From an uncultured Roseburia sp. (GTDB lineage: Bacteria > Bacillota > Clostridia > Lachnospirales > Lachnospiraceae): a DNA stretch of 33,643 bases. Shown here in pieces: positions 33,606-33,643 of the stretch; within the stretch, counting starts at the first letter, position 1; each line of letters begins with the position of its first letter. The stretch spans positions 1 to 33,643 of the forward strand of contig CAMUGE010000035.1 in the NCBI GenBank assembly GCA_947088345.1, written 5' to 3'. The translations under genes and the position numbers were made by a program. Under the pieces are notes generated by a model that saw only the letters and a program-made list of their open reading frames with translations, did no database searches and was not told the DNA's origin.

Positions 33606-33643
33606 CGTGCGCCGCTTTTGCGGCTTCTTTCCCTGCTCGGGGC
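33606..33643. repeat. REP-like palindrome upstream of thrS, cut by the window edge
   Basis: GTGCGCCGC-TTTT-GCGGC followed by TTCTTTCCCTGCTCGGGG matches the core of the 84-bp repeats at 4687-4900, which share the first palindrome and the CTTCC-type flank. This shows that the element is dispersed and not unique to one gap. It continues beyond the window. Confidence 0.6.

Noticed and set aside
33554-33643. T-box leader of thrS
   Set aside because: The visible 90 bases contain only a REP-like palindrome and a weak A/G-rich hairpin, with no T-box sequence or specifier loop. A T-box further upstream, outside the window, cannot be excluded.

Overview
The window looks like chromosomal core DNA from a Gram-positive, low-to-mid GC anaerobe of the class Clostridia, most likely family Lachnospiraceae. 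This rests on the Gram-positive replicase PolC, the order frr-uppS-cdsA-dxr-rseP-ispG-polC, several clostridial small-protein types (PadR plus DUF1700/DUF3887-like partners, a DHH phosphoesterase), strong GGAGG ribosome binding sites, and rho-independent terminators. The family assignment is inferred from gene content and was not tested by a search. Nearly everything is on the minus strand; only aroC and a decayed remnant at the left edge are on plus. I found no tRNA, rRNA, CRISPR array, insertion sequence or prophage.

Left part (1-9.2 kb), accessory and regulatory. A frameshifted gene remnant is followed by a tight minus-strand set (SDR oxidoreductase, aldose 1-epimerase, GH3 beta-glycosidase) suited to oligosaccharide use. 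An 84-bp tandem repeat and a terminator separate it from a DHH phosphoesterase with its own promoter. Next is a small motility-like unit: a LytTR DNA-binding protein whose upstream region carries a sigma-28-type promoter and a pair of LytTR-like direct repeats, followed by an orphan protein with a FlgL-like start and a FliD-like C-terminal half. A PadR regulator follows, with a strong promoter and a 41-bp palindromic operator, ahead of two membrane proteins. A 60-residue orphan with its own terminator ends this part.

Middle part (9.3-22.7 kb), core operon. Transcribed right to left: pyrH, frr, uppS, cdsA, dxr, rseP, ispG, polC, a viroplasmin-type RNase H and a HEAT-like protein. It joins UMP synthesis, ribosome recycling, isoprenoid (MEP) and undecaprenyl lipid synthesis, phospholipid synthesis, membrane proteolysis and DNA replication. 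Immediately upstream of pyrH, where rpsB-tsf is common in Firmicutes, lie a membrane-anchored NodB deacetylase and a bactofilin, suggesting a cell-shape or peptidoglycan module coupled to envelope precursor synthesis.

Right part (24.9-33.6 kb). A minus-strand unit aroA-tgt-yfhO is divergent from aroC. The two transcription units share an intergenic region with back-to-back sigma-70 promoters whose -35 boxes touch. The aroC leader is about 160 nt and can be drawn as a hairpin followed by an H-type pseudoknot just ahead of the ribosome binding site; this is the best candidate here for an undescribed regulatory element. A bidirectional terminator separates aroC from convergent thrS, and the window ends in a REP-like palindrome related to the 84-bp repeats.

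Most of the window is conventional core genome. The observations worth following are the aroC leader, the sigma-28/LytTR/flagellar-like orphan unit, the bactofilin-deacetylase pair and the repeat family.
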